Shown: positions 24,835-33,573, counted from the stretch's first letter. The stretch: DNA of 35,043 nucleotides from Trichomonas tenax (GCA_023091735.1 JALKBU010000531.1:1-35043); one strand, 5' to 3'. Program-made: numbers and translations. The notes: generated by a model from the sequence alone, not told the origin.

Positions 24835-26181
24835 ATGAAAACAATGAATCAAGGAGAGAGAAAGGCGCCTTTCGTTGCAGTTTATCCTTGTAGAGATGTA
24901 GGAGAGCTGCAGGGAATGAAAGCGAAATTGCAGGAGAAAGGCGTCATAGTTGTCAGTGAATCTCAACAAAATGATATTGGAATCTTCGAACTTCAAGACC
25001 AAAATATGCTTTTTGCAGCAGAAAAATTAAACCAGAATAGAGATATAGTCGTTAGTAGAATTAACAAAAATTCATTCTTGTCAGATGGAAATGACTTTTT
25101 CGGAAATGTCGACGGAACCTTTGATTTGAGCATAATTGATCCCAAAGCATACTCCAATCCGTATAAAGCAGGAAATATACTGTTTTGGCTCAAATATTAC
25201 ATTATTCAAGGAAAAATTAATTCTGTTGAATCTTCTTCTGTTGATGAGGATTCAATTTTTAAAAAGAAACTTAGATTTTACGATACAACACAACAAGGAT
25301 CGCGAAGAAATTCAACACAATCGCAAGAAGAACAACAATTTCGGCAACCCGTTTATGGATTCCCAGAAGGCGATAATTTGATACCGCCGGCATCTGCTGC
25401 ACCTCAAATGGTTCAAGCAGGCGGAATTCCTTTCATGGGCGGACAATTCGACCCAAATATGCAAGTTTATGGACAACCAATGCCACAACAGCCATATCCA
25501 ATGCCATCGCAGATGTATGCTATGCCGCCACTGCAACAAATGCCTCCACAAAATATTCCTCCAAATATTCAACAGCAAACGAAGCCTCAAGCACCACCAC
25601 AGGTACCTCCACTGCCCCAACTTACTACCGCAAGGCCTCCAACAGATATCTCACAGCAAGAATCAAATCATCAACAAAACGAAGCTGAAGAAGAAGAAGT
25701 TTCAGTTGAAAAGCGTACAATCAAAGAAATTCCGGAATTGCATCCAATTCCAAACGAAGAGATAACAAATCGTTGGATTGAAGATTTAATTTACAATAAA
25801 TCAATCCCACAAACAGCAGGTGACTATACAGACGAAGCTCAATTCTCTGTAACCGTTGATCCTGCAAAAACAGGTCAACTCGCTGATCTTGCGCAATATT
25901 CAAGAAATAATTTATATACTGACAGTAATTTGGTTTTAGGACAAGATGCAGCTTTGGCATTAGACACAATTGTCTCTGGATTCTCAATATATCAGATGGA
26001 GCAAATAGAAATCATTGAAGGACTTTATTTAATTATTTTGCACGGCGTCGCAACGTTAAAAGGAGGCTCTCCAGTGGATTTCTCACGAACGCTCAATGTT
26101 ATACAAACTGAACCTCAATATTTCAGAATTATGAGTGATCAGATCCACTTTATGGAACCAAATGTTGAAATTAGAAAATAA
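24835..26181 (+). CDS. RRM-like plus NTF2-like protein, candidate NXF1/Mex67-type mRNA exporter
   Basis: The protein is 448 residues. Residues about 12-77 follow a beta-alpha-beta-beta-alpha-beta order expected of an RRM: FVAVYPC, DVGELQGMKAKLQEKG, VIVVSES, DIGIFELQ, NMLFAAEKLNQ, DIVVSRI. Residues about 165-280 are rich in Pro, Gln and Met. Residues about 305-445 resemble the NTF2-like domain of NXF1/Mex67: NRWIEDLIYN, YTDEAQFSVTV, LAQYSRNNLYTDS, LDTIVSGF, then beta strands GLYLIILHGVATLKGG, SRTLNVIQTE and YFRIMSDQIHFM. NXF1 carries mRNA through nuclear pores with RRM, LRR, NTF2-like and UBA domains. LRR and UBA are not visible here. The assignment is by pattern, and other NTF2-like proteins remain possible. 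A second Met at residue 4 could also be the start. Confidence 0.6.
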   Translation: MKTMNQGERKAPFVAVYPCRDVGELQGMKAKLQEKGVIVVSESQQNDIGIFELQDQNMLFAAEKLNQNRDIVVSRINKNSFLSDGNDFFGNVDGTFDLSIIDPKAYSNPYKAGNILFWLKYYIIQGKINSVESSSVDEDSIFKKKLRFYDTTQQGSRRNSTQSQEEQQFRQPVYGFPEGDNLIPPASAAPQMVQAGGIPFMGGQFDPNMQVYGQPMPQQPYPMPSQMYAMPPLQQMPPQNIPPNIQQQTKPQAPPQVPPLPQLTTARPPTDISQQESNHQQNEAEEEEVSVEKRTIKEIPELHPIPNEEITNRWIEDLIYNKSIPQTAGDYTDEAQFSVTVDPAKTGQLADLAQYSRNNLYTDSNLVLGQDAALALDTIVSGFSIYQMEQIEIIEGLYLIILHGVATLKGGSPVDFSRTLNVIQTEPQYFRIMSDQIHFMEPNVEIRK

Positions 26182-26242
26182 TATTGTTTTTTATAAATTG
26201 TTAATTATTTATATAACTCTATAATTTATTACTAACAATTAA

Positions 26243-27820
26243 TTACTTGAATAAGAAATCAAATTCTTTGTCATTATCATTTCCATCAAATCCAAAATCA
26301 AGTCCATCATCATTTTTAGGAGCATCAATTTGTTTTGTTTTTTCTTCTTTTTTAGGTGTATTGTCAAAAAATGAATCAAAATCATCATCATTATTCATTT
26401 GTAGATTGCGTTTTGTTGATATATCTTTCTTTGGCTGTTCAATTTGTTTCGATTGTTTTGTTATTTTAACTGGTTTTTCATCGAACAAGAAACCAAAATC
26501 TTGTTCAACTGTTTTAACTTTTTTTAGTTTATCTTGGCTTTGCTTAACAGGAATATCATCTGATTCGTCATTATCATTGTTAATTTTTGGTGTTTTCTGA
26601 GTTTGTTCTTTTCTTTCTTTATCAAAAAGAAAATCGAAATCTTCGTCTTTGTTGTTGTCGTCGTCAAAACCTAAATCAAATGTATTTTGCAATGATTCTA
26701 ACCTCGGTGACTCCTCTAGTTTCTGTTCTTTATTTTGCTTTCTTATCTCTGTTTGTTTATCGAACAAAAAATCAAAATCAGGATCCGCTTTGTCATCAGC
26801 AAATCCTAAATCAACTTCTTGTGTCAAAGGATCTAATTTTGGAGGTTCCTGTGCTGTGTTCTCATTCTGCTTGTCTTTGCTATCGAGGAAATTCAAGAAT
26901 TGCTCTGTTGTATAGTTCCTGAAAGTGTTAAATTTGTCTCCTAAAACATTAAAAACATCTTGAACTCCTTTTTTAATTTTTACAGTGAAATCTTCGTCTT
27001 TCGGTGTATTTTCAACTTTTTGCTCTGTTTTTGGCTGTAAAAACTCGTTCTGCGATCCATAACTTTGAATTATCTCTGATCTGTCTTTTTGTGGCTTAAT
27101 TTGAAAAGATTCTGATGAAGATTTGATTGGAAATTGGTCCTTTGATCCATAGCTTTGAGTAATTTTTGATTTATCCTTCGCTGCGTAAAGTTGAAAAGAT
27201 TCGGAAGATGATTTAAGTGAAAACTCTTCTTTCGAGCCGTAGCTTTGTGTAATATCGATTATATCCTTTGATGTTGCTGTTTGAGCTGATTTTGATGGAA
27301 ATTCGATTTGGTCGATTAAATCAATGTCATTGAATTCCATTCCGCTTTGCCTGCTTTCCATTTCCATCCTCACATTCTCCTCTATCAGTGCATCAATTTG
27401 CGAGTCCGTTAAACCTTTCAGTTTTGAGATTGGAATTTCATTTGGCGGTTTTGCGTTTGGACGAGCGAATTCACGATCAACGTATTTCCTTCTGATGAAA
27501 GATTCCATTTGTGCCCTATTATTTGAATTTGGACGCACAAAATTTTTCGGAAGATTAAATTCCCAATAATTATTCGCTATTTTGTTTCCAATCGCGCGCA
27601 TTACTGCTGCCTGTTCGTCAGTCCACTGATCCAGCTTGCAAGATCGCACAAAAGAAATGTGCGTTCCTAATGAACGATGAATTCCGGAACAATTCAAGCA
27701 GATGAAGATTCCTAACTTAGACGATGTCCATTCCGGTCGGCTGTCTAAGCAATCCGCGCATTTAGAATTCTCTGGAATCTTTTGAAGTTTTTGAACTAAT
27801 GAAATCGCTCTTGAAGACAT
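26243..27820 (-). CDS. ArfGAP protein of the SMAP type
   Basis: The protein is 525 residues. The ArfGAP domain (about 6-125) has the zinc knuckle C21-x2-C24-x16-C41-x2-C44 and the arginine finger R49 in SGIHRSLGTHIS, so it should stimulate GTP hydrolysis on Arf and help coat release in vesicle traffic. The run LDQWTDEQ then LPKNFVRP and MESFIRRKY is closest to SMAP proteins. After it come three repeats of 30 residues, each starting with ITQSYGSK or IIQSYGSQ (190, 220, 250). The C-terminal half is acidic and repeats a Phe-rich motif five times: DPDFDFLFD, DEDFDFLFD, EQDFGFLFD, DDDFDSFFD and DKEFDFLF. These resemble short linear motifs that bind clathrin adaptors, which is inferred. It is convergent with the NXF-like gene, only 61 bases apart. 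Confidence 0.9.
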   Translation of the reverse strand: MSSRAISLVQKLQKIPENSKCADCLDSRPEWTSSKLGIFICLNCSGIHRSLGTHISFVRSCKLDQWTDEQAAVMRAIGNKIANNYWEFNLPKNFVRPNSNNRAQMESFIRRKYVDREFARPNAKPPNEIPISKLKGLTDSQIDALIEENVRMEMESRQSGMEFNDIDLIDQIEFPSKSAQTATSKDIIDITQSYGSKEEFSLKSSSESFQLYAAKDKSKITQSYGSKDQFPIKSSSESFQIKPQKDRSEIIQSYGSQNEFLQPKTEQKVENTPKDEDFTVKIKKGVQDVFNVLGDKFNTFRNYTTEQFLNFLDSKDKQNENTAQEPPKLDPLTQEVDLGFADDKADPDFDFLFDKQTEIRKQNKEQKLEESPRLESLQNTFDLGFDDDNNKDEDFDFLFDKERKEQTQKTPKINNDNDESDDIPVKQSQDKLKKVKTVEQDFGFLFDEKPVKITKQSKQIEQPKKDISTKRNLQMNNDDDFDSFFDNTPKKEEKTKQIDAPKNDDGLDFGFDGNDNDKEFDFLFK

Positions 27821-28774
27821 TACAAAATATGAATCTTATGTTTATGTTATGATATAATTATCGCTATTTTAATAAAGCTCTTAAACATTGTTCAAAAAAA
27901 ATATTCAAAATTTATTATATATAAACAAAGAAAATAATATTAAAAGCTTTTCTATCTTCTAATTTGCAATATTATTTAAAATTATACTCCAGATTTTGCA
28001 CATTTGCTGTATTTTAAAAGATGAATTATAATTATTAAGATTATTGAAAACATCTGTTGTAAATAAATTATAATTGTTGTCAATCGATGATTAAAATGCA
28101 GTTGAAAACTTTTGCTGCAGATGAATCTAAATATTGTTATCAATTGATGATTTAGATTTGATTGAAAACTTTAATTGATAATTGAGAAGTGATTGAAGAA
28201 TCTAAATCTTGTTATCAATCATCGATGATTGGGAAGTAATTGAAGAATCCATCGTATGTAAATCTAAAACTTGTTGTCAATCGATGATAGAGATGTGATT
28301 TAAAACATCAGTTAGAGATAAATTGAAATATTATTGTCAATCGATGATTGAGAAATAATTTGAATGATCTTATCATTAATTTGATTATTTAGACTTGATT
28401 GAAAATTTCGATTGCTGATGAATTTTAATTGATGATTGATTATTGAAATGCGATTGAAGAATCTATTGTTGAACAATCTAAGTTATGTTATCAATCAATG
28501 ATTGAGAAGTGTTGAAAACTTCTTTTGTAGATGAATCTAAATTTTTTCATCAATCATTGATTGATACTTGATTGAAAACCTCGATTGTAGATGAATTCTA
28601 ATTGATAATTGATGATTGAGAAGTTGTTGAAAACTTCTTTTGTAGATGAATCTAAATCTTGTTATAAATTGAGTATTGAGATGTGATTAAATCTAAAATT
28701 AATAATAATGTTCATCTTAAATAAAACTATGGTAAATCTGGAGTATTAATGCTTTTTTTTTTTGTTTTGAGATA
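27821..28774. other. Intergenic region holding an AT-rich minisatellite
   Basis: Upstream of the ArfGAP gene and downstream of Prp19. About 27821-28040 is plain AT-rich DNA. The degenerate repeat listed at 28041-28700 fills most of the rest. A run of ten T (about 28754) lies near the Prp19 stop. No gene. Confidence 0.6.
28041..28700. repeat. Degenerate AT-rich minisatellite, unit about 60 bases
   Basis: About ten imperfect units. The recurring parts are TTGAAAAC then TTGTAGATGAATCTAAAT then TTGTTATCAATCGATGATTGAG. Clear units start near 28041, 28102, 28155, 28220, 28290, 28385, 28450, 28515, 28570 and 28625. The TCAATCGATGATTGA part is nearly palindromic, so single strands could fold. Units differ in length and many have small indels, so the array is old. 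No frame stays open through it. Confidence 0.75.
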
Positions 28775-30205
28775 TTAGATGCAAATTTGAAGTTCGTCTT
28801 GAGGGCCGATTGCTGAAATGAAGTAGCTGGAATTTCCGAAGAGAGATGCTGTTGGACGCGATTGGATTGGGAATTTGACGGATTCGGAGATATTGATGTC
28901 GACAGGATCTGTTATCATGAAGATGTGTGATTCTGCTTCACCGAACGATGCCATAATGACGCCATTAGAGTGCCAGCAATGCGATTTTGTGGTGAAAACG
29001 AAGCTGAATGTTTGGAATTCTGTTGTTATTTCGTCGGACAAAGAAGAAGGAACAGCAAAGAACATTCCGTTCGATGTTGATGCAGTAAGATGCAGTGTAT
29101 TTGGACTGAAGTGAATATCGTAGATCTCCGATTCTGTGTCGATGTCACACAAGTAAAGCTGCTCGCTAGAGAGGTCGTAGATCGAAATAATCGATAAATC
29201 AGCAAAAGAAACCGCTAAATATCTTCCTCCCGGATGAATTGTTGATTTACTGATCTCTCGTGGTACCTCAAAGTGAATCAACTTCTTCTTGTTGCTGATC
29301 TGTATCACATCAAAGCCGTTCTTGTAAACAACAACGAGATGTTGAAATTGTGGATGGAAAAACACGTTTATGATGTTATTATGTGTCTCCAACATTGCGG
29401 AATGGCTATCATTGATATAGTTAGTGTAAAAATAGATTGTTCCTTCTGAATCAGCGGCAATAAAACTATAATCTTGTGTTCCACGAATTGAAGTGATAGG
29501 ATATGATCCTGCTTGTATCTGATGGATAACAGAACGTGAGTGGATATCGTAAACAACCATTGTGCCTTCTGATGTTCCAATAAGTAATTTTGAGTCAATA
29601 GATTGATCAATGCAAGTAAATTCTCCTGATCCACCGATTATTGATGCTATGTGATATAATCTGTATGAAGAAAATCCTTGAAGAATGTTTGTTGAAGGAG
29701 AATAAAATTGATTTTGGAAATCGTTCTGAAAATTGACCTTGATAAAGTACTGGTGGGATACATCTTTGACGAAACTCGAAAAATTGGATTCTTCAACGTT
29801 TTGATGTGAAATCGGAAGAATAATGATTTTTTCTTGCTCATTTGCCAAAATTCTTGCGATAACACGCTTTGCTGTCTCCATTTCGTACAACGCCTGAGCC
29901 TTTTCGCGCTCACATTGTCTTAATTTTCTTCTCATTTCGTAAAGTTCCATTTGCATCGAATTCCAATGGTTCTGTAGCGTGTAAAGGTAATCAGTGAACG
30001 ATAGAGCCCTGTTTGTCTGCGCGTGCGTGTCCGGAACGTTCGTCTGTATTAATATCAAATCAGCCAAAGACAAAGGACGCCCTGTGACGGGACAGAAGGG
30101 GCTCTGTTTGATGTGGTGCTCTATCGCCTCCTTGTCGTATATCACTCCTTGAGGCGTTGCAACAGGAATCTTCGGAATTTGTCCACTTAAAGAACACCTC
30201 AACAT
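28775..30205 (-). CDS. PRP19: Prp19-like pre-mRNA splicing factor, U-box E3 ubiquitin ligase
   Basis: I start at the ATG 30205-30203 (MLRCSLSGQIP), giving 476 residues; the frame is open six codons further up but only from TTG, and Prp19 proteins begin with this short leader. Residues 1-70 are the U-box: CSLSGQIPKIPVATPQGVIY and PFCPVTGRPLSLADLI. Residues about 70-125 are the helical tetramer-forming region (YLYTLQNHWNSMQMELYEMR, then MEMETAKRVIARI-like ALYEMETAKRVIARI). Residues about 195-476 form the WD40 propeller, with blades such as SKLLIGTSEGTMVVYDIHSR and GGRYLAVSFADLSIISIYDL. Prp19 is the core of the NineTeen complex, which activates the spliceosome by ubiquitylation. Length is near that of human PRPF19 (504). 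The recognition is firm. Confidence 0.92.
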   Translation of the reverse strand: MLRCSLSGQIPKIPVATPQGVIYDKEAIEHHIKQSPFCPVTGRPLSLADLILIQTNVPDTHAQTNRALSFTDYLYTLQNHWNSMQMELYEMRRKLRQCEREKAQALYEMETAKRVIARILANEQEKIIILPISHQNVEESNFSSFVKDVSHQYFIKVNFQNDFQNQFYSPSTNILQGFSSYRLYHIASIIGGSGEFTCIDQSIDSKLLIGTSEGTMVVYDIHSRSVIHQIQAGSYPITSIRGTQDYSFIAADSEGTIYFYTNYINDSHSAMLETHNNIINVFFHPQFQHLVVVYKNGFDVIQISNKKKLIHFEVPREISKSTIHPGGRYLAVSFADLSIISIYDLSSEQLYLCDIDTESEIYDIHFSPNTLHLTASTSNGMFFAVPSSLSDEITTEFQTFSFVFTTKSHCWHSNGVIMASFGEAESHIFMITDPVDINISESVKFPIQSRPTASLFGNSSYFISAIGPQDELQICI

Positions 30206-30803
30206 TGTAAAATAATATGACAAAAAAAAGTCATCGGAAAAGTATCATAGAATGTTTATATTGGTTTCATATTCAAAGCATATATATACTATGTCCTATA
30301 CTATATAACGATATCATATTTCATTAAAAATATTTAATATTAAAGAAGTGAATCGCTGGAAATTTTGAATAACCTCGTTGAAAGTCGCGATTTTTTCTTG
30401 AACTAATACTTTTAGGCAAGAAGGCGAACTATTCTTAGCGGATATCGAAATTATTTTCTGTGATGCATCTGTTTCAATTGTCAAACACATAGTATACCCT
30501 CTACGTCACTTAGATAATTTTAATATTACTTTCAAAATATGTGTTTTTAGCAAATTATATTGTTGAACAACCTCTTATATCATTGGTCGATATATTTATG
30601 TACTGTTTGATAGCAATTATAGATGTAAATCGAATGAAATATTGGAGCAAATATCATTTAATACTTAAATTTTAAAAATATGTATACATAGGCTAGAGAT
30701 TTAATTGTGTTCAATCAATATAGCATTGATATGATTCGCTGTTTATTTTTTATATAACGTAGTTCATTTTTCGCCTTAAAAATAGCCGGCCTTTTGAATG
30801 CTT

Positions 30804-30832
30804 TACATGGCAATTTGTCAGTCACTTTTCGT
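30804..30832 (-). promoter_or_regulatory. Composite intergenic element, copy 2 (reverse strand)
   Basis: On the minus strand it reads ACGAAAAGTGA, then CTGACAAAT, then TGCCATGTA followed by AAGC. The outer blocks equal those of copy 1 at 2128-2156, with about three extra bases between them. It lies about 600 bases upstream of the Prp19 start. Confidence 0.4.
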
Positions 30833-30950
30833 GTAAAATAACTATGCTGTATGAGTTAATGATAAATATAAACACTAGGCATGTCAAGCTAATAGAAAAA
30901 CAAATAAAAAATTTTACAAAAACTCAAATGAATAGGATAGAAATTAATGA

Positions 30951-31181
30951 ATGAAAACATGTCTTCTTCTGGCTGCTGGTACTCAAACTCCGGTTGCTGA
31001 AAGTCGCCATCTCGTTACAGACAATATCGCTTTAGACTTGTGTATTTTGATTTTTTTTTTTTTTTTTTTTTGCAAGATGTTGAATATCGCATGTAATGTG
31101 TTTGGTGGGGCAGTGAAAGGAGGCACCCAAGTTGCATCGAATCATAGCTTTGCGGTCGCTTCAGCGCCCTTCTTGGATTAG
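30951..31181 (+). other. Doubtful frame with GC-richer ends around a 21-T tract
   Basis: An ATG opens 76 codons (MKTCLLLAAGTQTPVAESRH at the start, ending VASAPFLD). The middle is a run of 21 T (31051-31071), read as Phe. The parts before and after it are GC-richer than their surroundings and look more like coding or structured RNA DNA than like spacer. I cannot name either part. A real protein with that Phe run is unlikely. Confidence 0.2.
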
Positions 31182-31833
31182 GAAGCTTCTATGATGGACC
31201 GCAAAAAATAACTTCTTTTCTAGGCTAAAAACTTGAAAATCAAAATTATGATTCAAAAAAGTCATTATTAGGAGTTTTAATTCATAGATATGCTATGCTT
31301 TATTGTAAAAGACATTAAAAAGATGTGATTTACTGAGGAATTGAAATGATAAAATATTTATTGTAATTTAGATACGGCATAGAGGAGCCCCATAAGGCTC
31401 AAAAGCCTTGTATAGTGATTTAAAGTATTTGTTTATGCATTATTTGATGTTCGCGCTTTCATATCTTGCAAAATTTCGATCTGAAAGTTCATGGTGCATT
31501 GTCTTTGTGATTAATGTAATCAGATACATGTACTCGCGTTTTGGCTAGCATAACGTTTGTATTTTGATGCTGAAAATAAGAAAAATAAAAGATTGCCATT
31601 AAATATCGAACGGAATGATAAAAATAGTGGATAGCTCAACGCCACACGGTACCTGAGCGAAGAATTTTAACCTTTTGAATCCATAAAGAAGTAGTTACCA
31701 TATGAAAAGGCATTTTTTTTTGAAAAATATCAGCTTTCTGATTAAAAATCAGAAACTTTTATTGTGTGTACGGCTTTATTATGATATTTTATGCTTATCT
31801 TCTTGAAATCAAGGCTGAATATTGAGTTTTTAA

Positions 31834-32046
31834 ATTTTCAACAAAATTTTTGATTCACAACGAGGTCTAATTTTTTGCATACATATTTACTATCATATTC
31901 TGGTATTGGATCCGCATTCTGTCAAATTGACGAAGGATGATAGCAAATTGACAATGGTCGGCAAAAGTTCTCAATTCTTTGGCAAAATCCCCTCAATTGG
32001 TCATTATTTTTTAAAGCGAAAAATGAATTACGTTATGTATAGATAA
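31834..32046 (+). pseudogene. Possible coding relic, 70 codons without a start
   Basis: A stop-free frame between TAA 31831-31833 and TAA 32044-32046 contains protein-like sequence, such as LVLDPHSVKLTKDDSKLTMV and SSQFFGKIPSIGHYFLKRKM. It lacks an early ATG, and no continuation was found in other frames. A chance frame of this length is possible in 35 kb of AT-rich DNA. No family was recognised. Confidence 0.25.
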
Positions 32047-32178
32047 CGATTACTTTGCTACTATGCAAGGGCGATCAGAATATAATAGTAGTTTCACTTT
32101 TTACTTATAGATATTCGGTCAAAATCCTCTAGAAAAAGCATTTTTTAAAAAAAAAAAAAAATCGAATTTAGTAAAATT

Positions 32179-32270
32179 TTGACTAAAAGTGGCAAAACTG
32201 TCATGTAAAATATACAAAATTTTTCAGCCCTACCTTTTACATTTCATATTCCAATTTACATGTCATAAAT
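32179..32270 (+). promoter_or_regulatory. Composite intergenic element, copy 3
   Basis: Positions 32179-32207 match copy 1 (2128-2156) at 25 of 29 bases, with TTGACTAAAAGTGG and AAAACTGTCATGTA as the two halves. An ATTTACATGTCATAAAT follows at about 32254-32270, in the opposite orientation to the extra motif after copy 1. No gene start follows for 700 bases on this strand. Confidence 0.4.
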
Positions 32271-32750
32271 CTTAATATACTTGTTTTTTGTCTGATTCAT
32301 TTTTAAAGAGGATTTAACTCTTCAGATGCTATTATACTATGTTTGTCGTTTAAATCGGAAATTGAGATCATTATGTAACAATTTCTGTTCATCAATAAGG
32401 TAAAAACTTCATGCACTTTGGAGAGTTGAGCTCACTCTGACTAAATTGTGTTATTAAACCAAATTTTCTTTAATATAAATGGTTTCTAATTTTCAATATT
32501 CAGTAATTCTGCTGTCTATATTTGAGTATTTCTAATGATTTCTTTAATTTCACGAAAGTCCACTATAAAACTCATAGAATTTTTTGTGAGGAAAGAAAAA
32601 TTTTGACAAAAGAATTGCCAAATCTTTACTAATCATTATATTCGACAGTTAATTACAAAATCTTTAATAATCATTAAGGATGTCATTTTGGAATATAGAT
32701 TAAGTATGCCGAAATGGTCACTTTATGGGTAAAAAGGTACACGAATAAAA

Positions 32751-32815
32751 TCCTCGCACCTCGCTTTAGCTCGGCTTTTTGGGAGGGGCTACTCCTCCCA
32801 AACCCTCCCCAAAAA
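32751..32815. other. GC-rich hairpin island
   Basis: A short G/C-rich stretch in AT-rich DNA. TTTTTGGGAGGG (32776-32787) pairs with CCCTCCCCAAAAA (32803-32815) apart from one bulged base. A shorter alternative is GGGAGG with CCTCCC inside it. A second small dyad, GAGCTAAAGCGAGG on the minus strand, lies just before. It might be a terminator-like or mobile-element end, but no flanking duplication was seen. Confidence 0.45.
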
Positions 32816-32892
32816 TAACATAAATTATTTAATATTAATAAAATATATAATTTGAAATGAAATAGAGAGGGAAAATGATTCGCAATTCATAA

Positions 32893-33078
32893 TCAAGCTA
32901 AACAACACGGCCTATATAATCGTTTAATGGTATCTTCTCGCCCGGAAAAATTGCAATGATAGACAATTCCATCTTCTGTTTCAACCTCTTGGGTACATTG
33001 TAATATATTGTGCTTGCTAGTCTTATCATACACTATGACCTTGTATGTTCTGTCATCACCAGGGAATTGGAACTGCAT
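32893..33078 (-). CDS. Small hypothetical protein, 61 residues
   Basis: The frame starts at ATG 33078-33076, directly after an in-frame TAA, and stops at TGA 32895-32893. It reads MQFQFPGDDRTYKVIVYDKT at the start and ends LYRPCCLA. The composition is balanced and alternates polar and hydrophobic residues like a small beta-rich domain, with four Cys. No domain was recognised. It may be a complete small gene or a surviving piece of a larger one. It stands alone in a gene-poor region, with the GC-rich hairpin island about 80 bases past its stop. Confidence 0.4.
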   Translation of the reverse strand: MQFQFPGDDRTYKVIVYDKTSKHNILQCTQEVETEDGIVYHCNFSGREDTIKRLYRPCCLA

Positions 33079-33408
33079 TTAACTAACTAAAATAATCTAT
33101 GAGAAAATATTTTGAACATGCATAACGAATCAATTTAAACCATATATGTCCATTGTAGTTTGAATATCAACATATCAAAAAATAAAATCTGACACAAATA
33201 AAAATAAAGAAAGAAAAAAATTAGAACGATTAAAAATGGAAACTCAGAAACCGTTATTACAAAAATGCTGTAAATTATGATTGCATTCGATTCAGAATCA
33301 ATTATAGAAGTTATCTACTGATTTAGATTCATAAAATCTCTTATTTTTGAATCAAAAAGCAGTTTTTTATTTCTTGCGTAAGCATTTGTGTATGTTAGAT
33401 GCGTATAA

Positions 33409-33573
33409 GCCTTTTTCCTCGCATTGGCATTTTATGTATTCTATATTAAGGATGTCATGTTGTCCCATTTCCAATGGTCTGAAGAGTTCGAGGACCAGGG
33501 AGAAGACCACATTCAATTTTTTGCAGGGACGAAAAATTATTTTCTTTACTCAACCTATTACAATTTTTCTTAA
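33409..33573 (+). pseudogene. Possible gene fragment, 54 codons
   Basis: The frame begins right after TAA 33406-33408 and contains AFFLALAFYVFYIKDVML, a hydrophobic segment, followed by SHFQWSEEFEDQGEDHIQFF, which looks strongly protein-like. The overlapping frame before it (from about 33347) reads FLRKHLCMLDAYKPF and would join it by a one-base change in the T5 run at 33412-33416. That suggests a decayed membrane-protein gene. The first in-frame ATG is at 33457. Chance is not excluded. Confidence 0.3.

Larger units (their letters stand above)
30206..32892. other. Long gene-free region with fragments and motifs
   Basis: About 2.7 kb without an intact gene. It contains a composite motif copy at 30804-30832, an odd 76-codon frame around a 21-T tract (30951-31181), a 70-codon stop-free frame without a start (31834-32046), another composite motif copy (32179-32270), an A-run near 32146-32161 and a GC-rich hairpin island (32751-32815). 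An ATATGACAAAAAAA motif lies at about 30215-30229, just upstream of Prp19. The remainder is AT-rich and featureless. Confidence 0.45.

Noticed and set aside
31635..31690. Possible tRNA-like patch (GATAGCTCAACGCCACACGG)
   Set aside because: No matching T-arm or acceptor stem could be found.
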